This document shows, in pieces, positions 24,773 to 33,399 of a stretch of 43,213 nt of DNA. Position 1 is the stretch's first letter. Each line of letters begins with the position of its first letter. The notes beneath the pieces are model-generated. The model did not search any database. It saw only the letters and a list, made by a program, of their open reading frames with translations, and had not been told where the DNA came from. Source of the DNA: Aquimarina atlantica (GTDB lineage: Bacteria; Bacteroidota; Bacteroidia; Flavobacteriales; Flavobacteriaceae); assembly GCF_000626715.1 (NCBI RefSeq), contig NZ_AQRA01000017.1, forward strand, positions 1-43,213. The letters are read 5' to 3'. Made by a program: the position numbers and the translations under genes.

Positions 24773-26542
24773 TCACACAATCCCCATTTTCTTTAATAAG
24801 AATGAAGCATTCATATTCTGGCAAACCCCATCTTTAAATTTATAATCAAAGAATAACTCGTCATTTACTATTTGAGCATCAAAAAAGCGATTTTCTACTT
24901 GATGTAATTCTGATGCAATCTCACAAAGACTTAGATCATGTGTTGCTATAATACCTGTCGCTTTTGCCTTAACCAGTTTTTCTACAAATTTACGGGATCC
25001 TGCTGCTTTGTCTTTACTATTAGTGCCTTTTAGGATTTCATCGAGGATGATAAAGTATTCATCTTTTTCCAGGGCATTTACAATTTTTTTAAGCTGTGTT
25101 AATTCAGAAAAGAAATAAGAGGCGTCATCACTTAGTGAATCTGATGTTCTCATACTACTTATCAATTTGATAGGGCGATATTCGCATGATTTTGCGCAAA
25201 TAGGTAGCCCCATGTTTGACATCACAATTTGTAAAGCAACGGTACGCAAAAACGTACTTTTTCCGGCCATATTAGCTCCTGTAATGATTAAAAACTGCTC
25301 TTTGTCTATGGTGATGTCATTATCTATTCTTTTATGAGCATTAAGCATTGGATGTCCCAGTTCTTTGGCTTTGAGTATACTATGGTTTGATGTTATCTTT
25401 GGATAAATATAATCGGGGTGATTAAAGGTAAAATTACCCAGGGAGTTATATGCATCAAAAAAGGCAATAACCTCGAACCATTGTGCTACTTTATTATGGT
25501 TTTTGACGATCCATTGTTCGATACGATAACTTTGTAGAATATCCCATAATAGTAATCCGTTGGCAAGAACTCCAAACATCATATTATTGCGCTGATCAAA
25601 GGCATTGAGAATACTGGCAAACTGCTTTAGGGTTTGCGAAGCTTTTTCTTTGTCGCTAATTACTAATTGTTGTTTTTCTTGTAATAAGGCAGCTTCAAAA
25701 TTTGCATTTTCAATTTTATCTACTAGCTTATAATACTGTTCAAATGTATCTTTTACTTTATTGGCGTTACTATATAATTTGTTGATTTTTTTAAGTTGTG
25801 TCCCGGTTATTCCCAAGCCAATAAAAAACCAAATCAAAAACATAGTAAAAGTAATCATATTCAGAAATAGTAGCGTTAATAGTATCAACGAGATACCAGA
25901 TACTATTGCAGGAAGTATACGCATTACCTTAGGGACAAAAGCGGTGTAGTTTTGTAACCATTTTTGTATTAATGAAACCGAAACACTTACATTAACCAGT
26001 GATGCAATGGCACTAAATTCTTGTCTCCATTCGGGAAGTTTTGAGATATTTTTTATTGCTTCTTGTTTTTTTTCGATATGCTCAATAGCATTAGCACTAA
26101 GGATAGCTGCTAGTTTGTTTTTTCCGGCCAGGGTAGTTGTGCGATTGGCGTATTGAAAAAAAGACTGCTCTCCAAAAAGGTCTATATCATGACTGTAAGG
26201 ATGTGTAGCATCGATATATTCTTTTCCAGGAGTAAGTTTTGTTACATCACCCTCAAAAATATCAAGCTCTAGTGTATTGATATCGATTAGTTTTTGTAGT
26301 TTGTTTTTAGAATAAGAGAGATCAGTATGTCTGTTTACTAAAAATATAAAAGCTGTAATTCCAATAATACTACTACCAATAATAATCTGAGTATTAGGGT
26401 ACCCAAAATATATTCCTGCTATTATCGCCAAAAAAACAAATAAGCGTATGATACTAGAGATAGCGAGTTGTTTTTTTATTTTTTTTAGTGATACGGTATG
26501 GAGAGAAATTTGCTCTTTATAAAATTGTTGCGGGTTGTTCAT
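24773..26542 (-). CDS. Membrane-anchored MutS-family ATPase
   Basis: This 589-aa protein has a C-terminal MutS ATPase: Walker A GANMAGKST at 422-430, the Walker B region YFIILDEILKGTNSKDK (about 500) and the MutS-type SDDASYFFSEL block between. It lacks the mismatch-recognition and connector domains of true MutS. Instead it has two pairs of predicted membrane segments (about 28-70 and 205-245), so it sits in the inner membrane. Such proteins are widespread in Bacteroidota and their function is unknown. Mismatch repair is unlikely. Confidence 0.87.
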   Translation of the reverse strand: MNNPQQFYKEQISLHTVSLKKIKKQLAISSIIRLFVFLAIIAGIYFGYPNTQIIIGSSIIGITAFIFLVNRHTDLSYSKNKLQKLIDINTLELDIFEGDVTKLTPGKEYIDATHPYSHDIDLFGEQSFFQYANRTTTLAGKNKLAAILSANAIEHIEKKQEAIKNISKLPEWRQEFSAIASLVNVSVSVSLIQKWLQNYTAFVPKVMRILPAIVSGISLILLTLLFLNMITFTMFLIWFFIGLGITGTQLKKINKLYSNANKVKDTFEQYYKLVDKIENANFEAALLQEKQQLVISDKEKASQTLKQFASILNAFDQRNNMMFGVLANGLLLWDILQSYRIEQWIVKNHNKVAQWFEVIAFFDAYNSLGNFTFNHPDYIYPKITSNHSILKAKELGHPMLNAHKRIDNDITIDKEQFLIITGANMAGKSTFLRTVALQIVMSNMGLPICAKSCEYRPIKLISSMRTSDSLSDDASYFFSELTQLKKIVNALEKDEYFIILDEILKGTNSKDKAAGSRKFVEKLVKAKATGIIATHDLSLCEIASELHQVENRFFDAQIVNDELFFDYKFKDGVCQNMNASFLLKKMGIV

Positions 26543-26654
26543 TTTGTACTTATCAAATAAGAGTATTGAATACCATTTTGTAAAAGGACTAAGGGTACAG
26601 AACTTCCTTATTATCCCTAGAGATGATTATCAATGATTCTAATGTTTTTTACTA

Positions 26655-27011
26655 TTAAAGATTTTCTAATTCTTGTTTTACTTTTTTTGTCAAACCACTT
26701 ACTACCAGGTCATAAGAGTGATTGATCAAATCGAGTATCATATTAGTAGGCAAACTACCAGAAAAGTTAACAGTATTCCAATGTTTTTTACTCATATGGT
26801 ATCCGGGAGTTATTTCTGGGTGATATTCGCGAAGTTCGATAGCACGATCAGGATCACATTTTAAGTTTACACTAAAAGGCATTCGATTTAATCCTGTTAA
26901 AGCAAACATTTTTCCCATTACTTTAAAAACCAAGGTGCTTTCATCGAAAGGGAATTCTTCTGTAACTCCTTTTTTTGATAAACAATATTCTCTAAATGCC
27001 TCGATGTTCAT
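26655..27011 (-). CDS. MmcQ/YjbR family protein
   Basis: This 118-aa protein has the typical MmcQ/YjbR features: N-terminal EAFREYCLSKKGVTEEFPFD, then MGKMFALTG, FSVNLKCDP and the conserved YHMSKKHWNTV. The fold resembles CyaY and is often described as DNA-binding. It starts 9 bases after the stop of a GNAT gene and is the last gene of the DUF4230-GNAT-MmcQ group. Confidence 0.9.
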   Translation of the reverse strand: MNIEAFREYCLSKKGVTEEFPFDESTLVFKVMGKMFALTGLNRMPFSVNLKCDPDRAIELREYHPEITPGYHMSKKHWNTVNFSGSLPTNMILDLINHSYDLVVSGLTKKVKQELENL

Positions 27012-27020
27012 TTTTAAAGT

Positions 27021-27425
27021 TTATATATTTAATTTTCCCATCACCCAGGATGGGTTGTCCATACTATCAAATCCAAACTGTTGATACAATTTATGAGCAT
27101 CTTTTGTAAGTAGCATCCATCTACGAATGGCCTGTAGTTCTGGGTGATCCATAACAGTTTGCATTAATTGCTTAGCATATCCATTTCCTTGTTGTTGTTC
27201 TATAATAAATACATCCATTAAGTATGCATACACCACATAATCGGTTAATACCCTTGTAAAACCGATTTGTTTTTCATCGAGATATATCCCGAAACACATC
27301 GAATGTTCGATAGTGGTTTTTACTTGTTCTTTAGTCCTTCCTGCTGCCCAATACGAGCGAGTTAAAAACTCATGGATAAAGTTAATATCTAATTTTTCTT
27401 TATCAGTAGAAATAACTATACTCAT
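27021..27425 (-). CDS. GNAT family N-acetyltransferase
   Basis: This 134-aa short GNAT protein has an acetyl-CoA loop EQQQGNGYAKQLMQTVMDH (about 76-94) and the motif DAHKLYQQFGFDS (about 108-120). It lies 6 bases after the DUF4230 gene and 9 before the MmcQ gene, so the three are co-transcribed. The substrate is unknown. Confidence 0.85.
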   Translation of the reverse strand: MSIVISTDKEKLDINFIHEFLTRSYWAAGRTKEQVKTTIEHSMCFGIYLDEKQIGFTRVLTDYVVYAYLMDVFIIEQQQGNGYAKQLMQTVMDHPELQAIRRWMLLTKDAHKLYQQFGFDSMDNPSWVMGKLNI

Positions 27426-27431
27426 TATTCT

Positions 27432-28049
27432 TTATTCTAACTGTTTTGCGTCTTTATTATTGTTGTCGATTTTTAAAGCAGAATAATCCAATGTCCATCC
27501 AATAGATTCTGCAAGAGTTTCCATAAGAGAAATAGCTGTCAGAGCTTCTTTTTTTGCAGATTCCATAAGTCCACTCTGAGGGATTTTATCTTTTATAAAT
27601 TGCTTAGCTTCTTTGTTAAGATCTGTAAGATCACCAGAGGTAAAAGGATTTAGCCAACCTTCTTTTTTGTCATAATACTTAAAATCGGTTTCTATAGTTA
27701 AGAGTTTTGGCTGTGGAAAATGCGTAAGGATAATTCGCTTATTTTTGGTGTCGCTCTCTAGTGCTATTTGAGATAAATCAAACCCTACATATGCTTTTGC
27801 TTCGATAATAATTAGTGCTTTTTTGGTTCCTGATAGTAATTTGAAAAACTTTTCTTTTACACTTTCATAATGGTAGATTTCAGCAAAATCACCTTCGACA
27901 GTAACTAGCTTGCAAACGCTTTTAATTTTTTCTTTAAGTACAACAGATTGTGTTTGTACAGATGATTTGTTTTTTGCGGCACTAAATCTTGCAAAAATAA
28001 AATAGGCTACAATAGCCCCCCCTAAAAGTCCAATAAACAATAACTCCAT
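27432..28049 (-). CDS. DUF4230 domain protein
   Basis: This 205-aa protein has an N-terminal membrane anchor (about 2-22, MELLFIGLLGGAIVAYFIF) and a single DUF4230 domain. The conserved blocks are KALIIIEAKAYVGFDLSQI and RIILTHFPQPKLLTIETDFKY-type strands. These proteins are common in Bacteroidota and some Firmicutes, with no known activity. First gene of a small operon with GNAT and MmcQ genes. Confidence 0.85.
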   Translation of the reverse strand: MELLFIGLLGGAIVAYFIFARFSAAKNKSSVQTQSVVLKEKIKSVCKLVTVEGDFAEIYHYESVKEKFFKLLSGTKKALIIIEAKAYVGFDLSQIALESDTKNKRIILTHFPQPKLLTIETDFKYYDKKEGWLNPFTSGDLTDLNKEAKQFIKDKIPQSGLMESAKKEALTAISLMETLAESIGWTLDYSALKIDNNNKDAKQLE

Positions 28050-28097
28050 GGTGTAAAGATATGAAGAATATCGTTTAAGAAAATACAGGTGTTTACA

Positions 28098-28472
28098 TTA
28101 ATTGGTCATTAGAGAAAACCCTTCTTTAATCAAACGGTCAACATGAGTTTTGTCTACTTTTATTGTAATTGTAGGGCCAGAACAAATCTCACAAGCTTCG
28201 CACATTGCTATATCTTTTGGAGTAATATTTTCGAAATCTTTTAGCTCGATATTTAAACTCTTTAGGTAGTTATACACTTTGTTTTCTAATGTATTTCCTT
28301 CTGCATGTAACCAGGGTTCTTTGCATTGCTTAGTCGTTATTTTAAGTTTTGCCAAATCGGTATTAGAGTCTGCTTTTTTGGTGTCATCACCAGAACAGGA
28401 GAATGAAAAAGTAGTACATAAAAAAAGAATACTAAAAATTTTTAGTAAGTAAGAAAATGGTATTGTTTTCAT
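28098..28472 (-). CDS. Small lipoprotein of unknown function
   Basis: This 124-aa protein has an N-terminal signal ending in SFSCSGDD. The acidic run after the Cys matches the flavobacterial lipoprotein-export signal for surface display. Near the C-terminus lies a CEACEIC cluster (three Cys in seven residues), which could bind metal or form disulfides. No family was recognised. Confidence 0.7.
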   Translation of the reverse strand: MKTIPFSYLLKIFSILFLCTTFSFSCSGDDTKKADSNTDLAKLKITTKQCKEPWLHAEGNTLENKVYNYLKSLNIELKDFENITPKDIAMCEACEICSGPTITIKVDKTHVDRLIKEGFSLMTN

Positions 28473-28561
28473 GATTTTAGAACTTTGATCTACTACTTAG
28501 ATGAAATGTTATCAAAAAAGTTGTCTGTAGAAATTGTTATATTTTAGTTAAAAACTCTAAT

Positions 28562-28918
28562 CTAATTCTTTTTACCTATTTCGCCCAGATGTGTGAATTT
28601 GAACCCTTTTTCATATTTTAGGCCATATCCCAAAACTCTGTCGAAAGCAGCATGTGAAAAAAGAATGATTCCAGAAAGTTGTACTAGTTCGTTCGAGAAG
28701 TATATTCCTGTAAGATATATCAAAACTGCAATCCCTTTATGATGAAATATATTATAAGTGAATGCTCCAATTTTATTATTTATAATGTATCCTAACATTC
28801 CAATGTCGGGTACGAGGAATAAAGCTAAAAACAGCCACCAGGAGTAGGGTAATAAACCAAATAAATATACTCCTAATCCGAGCATTGCAATTTCTTCTAG
28901 TTGTAGTGTTGTTTTCAT
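28562..28918 (-). CDS. DUF4260 membrane protein
   Basis: This 118-aa protein has about three or four membrane helices and the DUF4260 signature (GLGVYLF, LFLVPDIGMLGY, YNIFHHK, AFDRVLGYGLKY, FTHLGEIG). Its start is two bases after the cyclase stop, so it is translationally coupled to it. Function unknown. Confidence 0.88.
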   Translation of the reverse strand: MKTTLQLEEIAMLGLGVYLFGLLPYSWWLFLALFLVPDIGMLGYIINNKIGAFTYNIFHHKGIAVLIYLTGIYFSNELVQLSGIILFSHAAFDRVLGYGLKYEKGFKFTHLGEIGKKN

Positions 28919-28920
28919 TT

Positions 28921-29667
28921 TTACAACATTTTATACAAAACAGGTTTGCTTGGTGATGCGTCATTTACAAAAGAGGCTATCTGAAGATTAAGAAGGTATT
29001 GCCCATCTGGGATTTTGGTGTCTACATAAATCATTTCTGTAATGGTGGCATGATGTCGGGTTGCTTTTGGGTAATCCCAGAAGGCTTTGTGGGCTAATAA
29101 TTTTCCGTCATCTTTTTCTTTATCGACCGATGGCAAATCAATGAGAAGATGTTCTATATTTAAGGTTCTTATATAAGTAGCTGCTTCTTCTGTAAGATAT
29201 GGCCAGTTGGTATTAGAATACTGTTTACTGCATTTCTCCTTTGTATTAGGAATCGTTCTTATAATAAGTGCTTCGGGTTGTACAGAAGTTATTACATTTT
29301 TAATATGATCTTTGGTAATTATATGATCTTCTCCTTGCTTTTCTGGTAAAATAGAAACGACTTCAGCAATAAAAAAGTAGTGCTTTAACGCATCATTAAT
29401 GTTATAGAATTCGGGGGTAATATGGCCAACACATTCGGTATGAGTACCATGACCATGAGGGTTAAAATAAATATTGTTGAAGTTGGTTGAAGCTCCTTCG
29501 GATACTTTTCCAATCCATTCCCCATCGGTTACAGGTTCGATCTTTGGGCCATCGATATACCACGCATTTACATTTTCTTGTGATGCTCGTAAAGGAATGG
29601 ATATATCTAACGGTTTTGAAAGATCAATTTTATAGGATTGATTATTGTGTTCTATTGTTGTAATCAT
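28921..29667 (-). CDS. Cyclase family protein (kynurenine-formamidase-like)
   Basis: The protein is 248 aa from ATG 29667. The frame extends to a TTG at 29679, giving MEQL before this Met, but ATG is more plausible. The metal motif HGHGTHTECVGHI is the family's HxGTHxDxPxH with Glu for Asp and without the Pro. Members hydrolyse N-formylkynurenine, cyclic amides or isatins. It lies between hemW (30 bases) and DUF4260 (two bases). The ruvC-hemW-cyclase order is, to my knowledge, common in this group. Confidence 0.85.
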   Translation of the reverse strand: MITTIEHNNQSYKIDLSKPLDISIPLRASQENVNAWYIDGPKIEPVTDGEWIGKVSEGASTNFNNIYFNPHGHGTHTECVGHITPEFYNINDALKHYFFIAEVVSILPEKQGEDHIITKDHIKNVITSVQPEALIIRTIPNTKEKCSKQYSNTNWPYLTEEAATYIRTLNIEHLLIDLPSVDKEKDDGKLLAHKAFWDYPKATRHHATITEMIYVDTKIPDGQYLLNLQIASFVNDASPSKPVLYKML

Positions 29668-29697
29668 AAGCTGTTCCAACTATTATTAGGAAGAAAA

Positions 29698-30834
29698 TTA
29701 CTCTAAATTTAGTAAGAAAAGATCACTTGCAATACCATCGCTTAAAAACTTTCCTTTTTTGGTTACTAATACTGTATCACCATCTAAGTATAGAAGATGA
29801 GTATCGATATGTTTTTGAGCTTGTTTAAGAAGGTACTCTTTGTATTTTTTCCCAAAATCCTTTTCTATTCTTTGTAGAGATACTCCCCAAATGGTACGTA
29901 ATCCTGTCATGATATATTCATTGTAAGTATCGGTAACAGTTAGGTCTTCGATCTCTCGAGGCAGTTGATTTTGTTGTAACGCTTTGATGTATTTTACATT
30001 GTTATTAATGTTCCAACTTCGTTGTTTTCCGTTATAGGAATGTGCAGAAGGCCCGATACCCAAATAGCGTTTCCCTTGCCAATACGCAGTATTATTTTTA
30101 CTGAAATATCCGGGCTTACCAAAATTAGATAATTCATAATGCTCGAACCCCTCTTTTTCTAAAGACGTTACGAGGATTTCAAAATGTTTTTGAGCTAAAT
30201 TATCATCAACGGATGGGATTTCTCCTTTTTCGATCAATTTTGGTAAGGCTGTATTAGGCTCTACCGTTAAGGCATAGCAGGAAATATGCGGCACTTTAAA
30301 ATCTAATGCTAATTGGATATTTTGTTTCCACTGGTCTATTGACATATTTGGGATACCATAAATCAAATCAATAGAGATATTATCAAAGTAATGTGTTGCC
30401 ATAGAGAGGCATTTTTTAGCTTCTTTGGCATTATGAGCACGATTCATCATTTTAAGATCTTCTTCAAAGAAAGATTGGATACCTATGCTCAAGCGATTTA
30501 CATTACTCTTAGCTAATAATTCTATTTTCTCTTCGGTAAGATCATCTGGATTGGCTTCGATGGTGATTTCTGCATTATCAGCGACATGATAGTATTTATA
30601 AATCACATTTATAATATGTTGCAATTTATCTATTGATAATACAGTTGGCGTACCGCCACCAAAGTATATAGTTTTAATCGTTTCGTTGGTGTCAACTTCT
30701 GGTTTTCGCAGTTTAATTTCATTACATAGGGCAGTGATCATTTCATCTTTTTTCTTCATCGAGGTCGAAAAATGAAAATCACAATAGTGGCAAGCTTGCT
30801 TACAGAAGGGAATATGGATATAAATACCGCTGAT
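29698..30834 (-). CDS. hemW: Radical SAM heme chaperone HemW, with no canonical start codon
   Basis: This is a 378-aa HemW (formerly HemN-like) protein. The radical-SAM cluster motif CKQACHYC is at residues 11-18, followed by GGGTP (SAM binding) and the HemW C-terminal domain. HemW delivers heme to respiratory enzymes. The first ATG (30759) lies after the cluster motif, so it cannot be the true start. Reading upstream in frame gives SGIYIHIPFCKQACHYC, the normal N-terminus, preceded by ATC at 30832-30834 exactly where relatives have ATG. No ATG, GTG, TTG or CTG lies between it and the in-frame ruvC stop. Either AUC (or an upstream AUU) initiates, or the start codon is mutated or misread. Confidence 0.9.
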   Translation of the reverse strand: MSGIYIHIPFCKQACHYCDFHFSTSMKKKDEMITALCNEIKLRKPEVDTNETIKTIYFGGGTPTVLSIDKLQHIINVIYKYYHVADNAEITIEANPDDLTEEKIELLAKSNVNRLSIGIQSFFEEDLKMMNRAHNAKEAKKCLSMATHYFDNISIDLIYGIPNMSIDQWKQNIQLALDFKVPHISCYALTVEPNTALPKLIEKGEIPSVDDNLAQKHFEILVTSLEKEGFEHYELSNFGKPGYFSKNNTAYWQGKRYLGIGPSAHSYNGKQRSWNINNNVKYIKALQQNQLPREIEDLTVTDTYNEYIMTGLRTIWGVSLQRIEKDFGKKYKEYLLKQAQKHIDTHLLYLDGDTVLVTKKGKFLSDGIASDLFLLNLE

Positions 30835-30864
30835 ATTGTTAGGTTTTAGAATTACGATTTGTAG

Positions 30865-31422
30865 TTATTTTTTCACCCGTTTTTCGTTCTGTTTTACAAA
30901 AGCCGCCCAGCCTGTATAGCTTTTGCCTACGATATTAGCTCGACCCATATTATAAAAATGACATACTGCTGCTGCCAGGCCATCGGTAGAATCCAGGTTT
31001 TTGGGCAAGGTTTTGAGTTGTAAGAGGCTCTGTAACATTTTTGCCACCTGTTCTTTAGTCGCATTACCATTACCGGTAATTGCCATCTTAATTTTTTTTG
31101 GAGAATACTCGGTAATGGGTACCTCGCGACTTAGTCCTGCCGCCATAGCTACTCCTTGAGCTCTCCCCAGTTTGAGCATTGATTGTACATTTTTACCAAA
31201 AAAAGGAGCTTCTATTGCGATTTCATCGGGGTGATAGGTGTCTATAAGTTCTATAGTACGTTCAAAAATAAGTTTTAGTTTTATATAATGATCGTCATAC
31301 TTACCAAGTTGAAGCTCATTTAATTGTAGAAAAGACATTTTTTTATTTTGAACTTTAATAAGTCCAAACCCCATAATTGTGGTTCCGGGATCAATACCTA
31401 GTATAATTTTTTCGTTACTCAA
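30865..31422 (-). CDS. ruvC: Crossover junction endodeoxyribonuclease RuvC
   Basis: This 185-aa Holliday-junction resolvase has the catalytic acids in IILGIDPGTTIMGFG (Asp10), IEAPFFGKN (Glu near 69) and STDGLAAAVCHFYN (Asp near 146). It acts with RuvAB to cut recombination intermediates. The stop codon is in the same frame as hemW, 30 bases before the hemW ATC. A -7 element (TAGCTTTG, 31445-31452, minus strand) lies upstream, giving a leader of about 20 nt. Confidence 0.95.
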   Translation of the reverse strand: MSNEKIILGIDPGTTIMGFGLIKVQNKKMSFLQLNELQLGKYDDHYIKLKLIFERTIELIDTYHPDEIAIEAPFFGKNVQSMLKLGRAQGVAMAAGLSREVPITEYSPKKIKMAITGNGNATKEQVAKMLQSLLQLKTLPKNLDSTDGLAAAVCHFYNMGRANIVGKSYTGWAAFVKQNEKRVKK

Positions 31423-31444
31423 AAGAAGGGATTGTTTTATGTTA

Positions 31445-31452
31445 CAAAGCTA
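31445..31452 (-). promoter_or_regulatory. -7 element of the ruvC-hemW operon
   Basis: TAGCTTTG on the minus strand matches TAnnTTTG. No TTG at -33 was found. It predicts transcription start near 31441. Confidence 0.45.
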
Positions 31453-31475
31453 AGCAATTAAGAATAAGTACAGCT

Positions 31476-31955
31476 TTAATCGATATGTATTACCAAAGGA
31501 AGTTTATAGAGTGTAGTTACGGGTGTACTACGGGTATGGGCTGGTTTAACTTCTGGTAAAGAATGAATACTTTTTTCTAAACGGTCTTTTAGATCTGGGA
31601 TTTGTGTTTCTATATCGGGTGGTAAACTAATATCTTCGAGTATAATTTTTCCCTCTTTGGTTATAAGTAAAGGAACCCATATGGTATCATTAACAGCTTC
31701 TTTTACCGTAATCGTATGTTTTATAAGATCGTTGTGTATATGCTGTGTGATTGTATTCTGAAAGCACTGTTCTAGTTCTTCTTCAGATTTTCGTTTACAA
31801 ACTGCAAATAGTGGAGGTTGTTCTACCTCATTCCAATTTAGTTTCTCTAATCCTTCTTTTATGATATCGTCTTTATGCTCTTTTTTAAGCACAAAATCTT
31901 TACATGAAAACAACGTAAAAACCAATAGACCTATATACCAATTCCTTACACTCAT
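31476..31955 (-). CDS. Lipoprotein with TonB-C-like fold
   Basis: The protein is 159 aa from ATG 31955 (an upstream ATG at 31982 would bury the signal). The lipoprotein signal ends at Cys18 (LVFTLFSC). The C-terminal part (about 85-159) has WVPLLITKEGKIILEDI and LYKLPLVIHID strands, which resemble the TonB C-terminal-like domain also found in the M56 protein and in the secreted protein at 35342-35794. It has no TonB membrane anchor and so is not a classic energy transducer. Function unknown. Confidence 0.6.
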   Translation of the reverse strand: MSVRNWYIGLLVFTLFSCKDFVLKKEHKDDIIKEGLEKLNWNEVEQPPLFAVCKRKSEEELEQCFQNTITQHIHNDLIKHTITVKEAVNDTIWVPLLITKEGKIILEDISLPPDIETQIPDLKDRLEKSIHSLPEVKPAHTRSTPVTTLYKLPLVIHID

Positions 31956-31974
31956 TATGCGTAGACTATTTCGG

Positions 31975-32040
31975 ATAGCCAAACTACATAAAATTTTTAA
32001 GAGAGAGAAGTATTAGTTGTTTTTGGTTTTATTTTGGATT
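31975..32040. repeat. 66-bp direct repeat, copy 1 (3' end of the TPR gene)
   Basis: This copy contains the last codons (QNKTKNN and TAA) of the TPR gene plus its downstream flank. A diverged copy is at 33240-33303 in the same orientation, differing by about five substitutions and a 2-nt gap. The two flank the TPR gene. Confidence 0.8.
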
Positions 32041-33164
32041 TCTTCTTCTAATTGAGCTATTCTTTTTTTGACAATCATATTAAAATAATCTTTTTTATCG
32101 GTATCGAACTTTTTCAGATAGGTTTGATAATATTTTAGTTTAATTTCAGGGTCCTGATAGTGTGCATCTGCAAACATTGCTAATTGATAGTGAGCCCTAC
32201 TATTATTAGGAGCTTCTTTAATAGCTAGTTTAGCATACCGTATTGCATTTTTCCATTTTTCCTGAAACCGATATAGTAATGCGATAGAAAGAAGATCTTC
32301 GTCTACGGATATATCTTTTAATGCAAGTGCTTTTTTGTAATATTCTAATGCATTGTCATATTTTTTGAGCTGCTGATAAGCATGTCCCAATAATGAATAC
32401 GTGTTTGGAGATTTGCTATTATATTTTAGTACTTCATTAAAATGAAAAATGGCCTTTTCATATGCATAGGCTTTGCTGTAGCACAATCCTAATTTAGAAT
32501 GTATAAATTCACTTTCCTGATTTAAATCAAACAGTTTTTGAAAATACGGGAGTGCGGTATCATAATCTTCTCGAAATAGGAAATTCTGCCCCAAAACACT
32601 TATAAGTTCGACATTTTCGGGATATGAACGCAAACCTATATTTGCCGTTTTCCAGACCATGTCATAATTTCTTTTCTTCAGGTAATTTTTAGAGATTTCA
32701 AAACAGCTTTTCTGATGCGTACTGTCTAGTCGAAACGCTTCTTTAAAATAAGAGATGGCCACTGTGTCTTTCAACTTTTTTTTGATTACACCTAACCGAT
32801 ATTGAAAATCAGGATTTTTCGGATACTTCAGGGCGAGACCTGTATACATACTATCTGCTTTTTTAAATTTACCTGTGATCATTAATAATTTGGCGTATTC
32901 TAGTTTTACAGAAGTTGTAGGAGTGGTGTTTTTTAATACCTGTTTGTAGTATGATAGTGCATCTGCATAGGTGCCTTTGGCTCTATGTGATTTTGCAATT
33001 TGTAATAGTACGTACTGATTTTTAGGGACTATTTCCTGATATTTCTTAATTGCTTTAGAATAATCTCCAAAACTATATAAACTATCAGCTATGGTTAAGG
33101 CCGAAGACTGAGCCATGGCTTGATAAATGATTATGTATAAGATAAATATTAAAGCTCTATTCAT
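32013..33164 (-). CDS. Secreted tetratricopeptide-repeat protein
   Basis: This 383-aa protein has a signal peptide (MNRALIFILYIIIYQAMAQ) followed by about eight TPR units, each with the A/Y/A spacing (for example 'PNTYSLLGHAYQQLKKYDNA', 'DYDTALPYFQKLFDLN'). TPRs bind peptides or build complexes; it probably works in the periplasm or envelope. A diverged copy of its 3' end lies upstream (33240-33303), as if a second tandem gene had been lost. Partner unknown. Confidence 0.85.
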   Translation of the reverse strand: MNRALIFILYIIIYQAMAQSSALTIADSLYSFGDYSKAIKKYQEIVPKNQYVLLQIAKSHRAKGTYADALSYYKQVLKNTTPTTSVKLEYAKLLMITGKFKKADSMYTGLALKYPKNPDFQYRLGVIKKKLKDTVAISYFKEAFRLDSTHQKSCFEISKNYLKKRNYDMVWKTANIGLRSYPENVELISVLGQNFLFREDYDTALPYFQKLFDLNQESEFIHSKLGLCYSKAYAYEKAIFHFNEVLKYNSKSPNTYSLLGHAYQQLKKYDNALEYYKKALALKDISVDEDLLSIALLYRFQEKWKNAIRYAKLAIKEAPNNSRAHYQLAMFADAHYQDPEIKLKYYQTYLKKFDTDKKDYFNMIVKKRIAQLEEEIQNKTKNN

Positions 33165-33239
33165 GTTTTTTATATCGGTTCTGTATAAGAAAAGTAATGT
33201 GGTTAGAAAGATATTGTTTTTCAGTTCAGTATAAGTTGA

Positions 33240-33303
33240 ATAGCCAAACTATATAAGGTTTTTAAGAAGGAAGTACTAGTTGTTTTTGGTTTTATTTTGG
33301 ATT
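33240..33303. repeat. 64-bp direct repeat, copy 2 (relic of a second TPR gene's 3' end)
   Basis: On the minus strand this copy reads the same last codons as the TPR gene, ending in a TAG stop instead of TAA, but the coding body before it is absent. It is a relic of tandem duplication followed by deletion, or of recombination between paralogues. Confidence 0.75.
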
Positions 33304-33335
33304 GAGGTTAATGAAATTTATAAACGATGATGATA

Positions 33336-33383
33336 CACTCTAAAGAGTATTAAAAGATTCTTTTTTTAATACTCTTTAGAGTG
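33336..33383 (-). terminator. Strong hairpin after the second M56 gene
   Basis: Perfect 20-bp arms (33336-33355 and 33364-33383) enclose an 8-nt loop, 17 bases after the M56 stop. No T-run follows on the minus strand, so it may stabilise the 3' end or work by another route rather than as a simple intrinsic terminator. Confidence 0.6.
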
Positions 33384-33399
33384 GACATTTTAAATTCTT

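Noticed and set aside
24773..26542. True MutS or MutS2 mismatch-repair protein
   Set aside because: Mismatch-recognition and Smr domains are absent and membrane helices are present.
30759..30761. ATG at 30759 as the hemW start
   Set aside because: It would remove the radical-SAM CxxxCxxC cluster motif, so the protein could not work.
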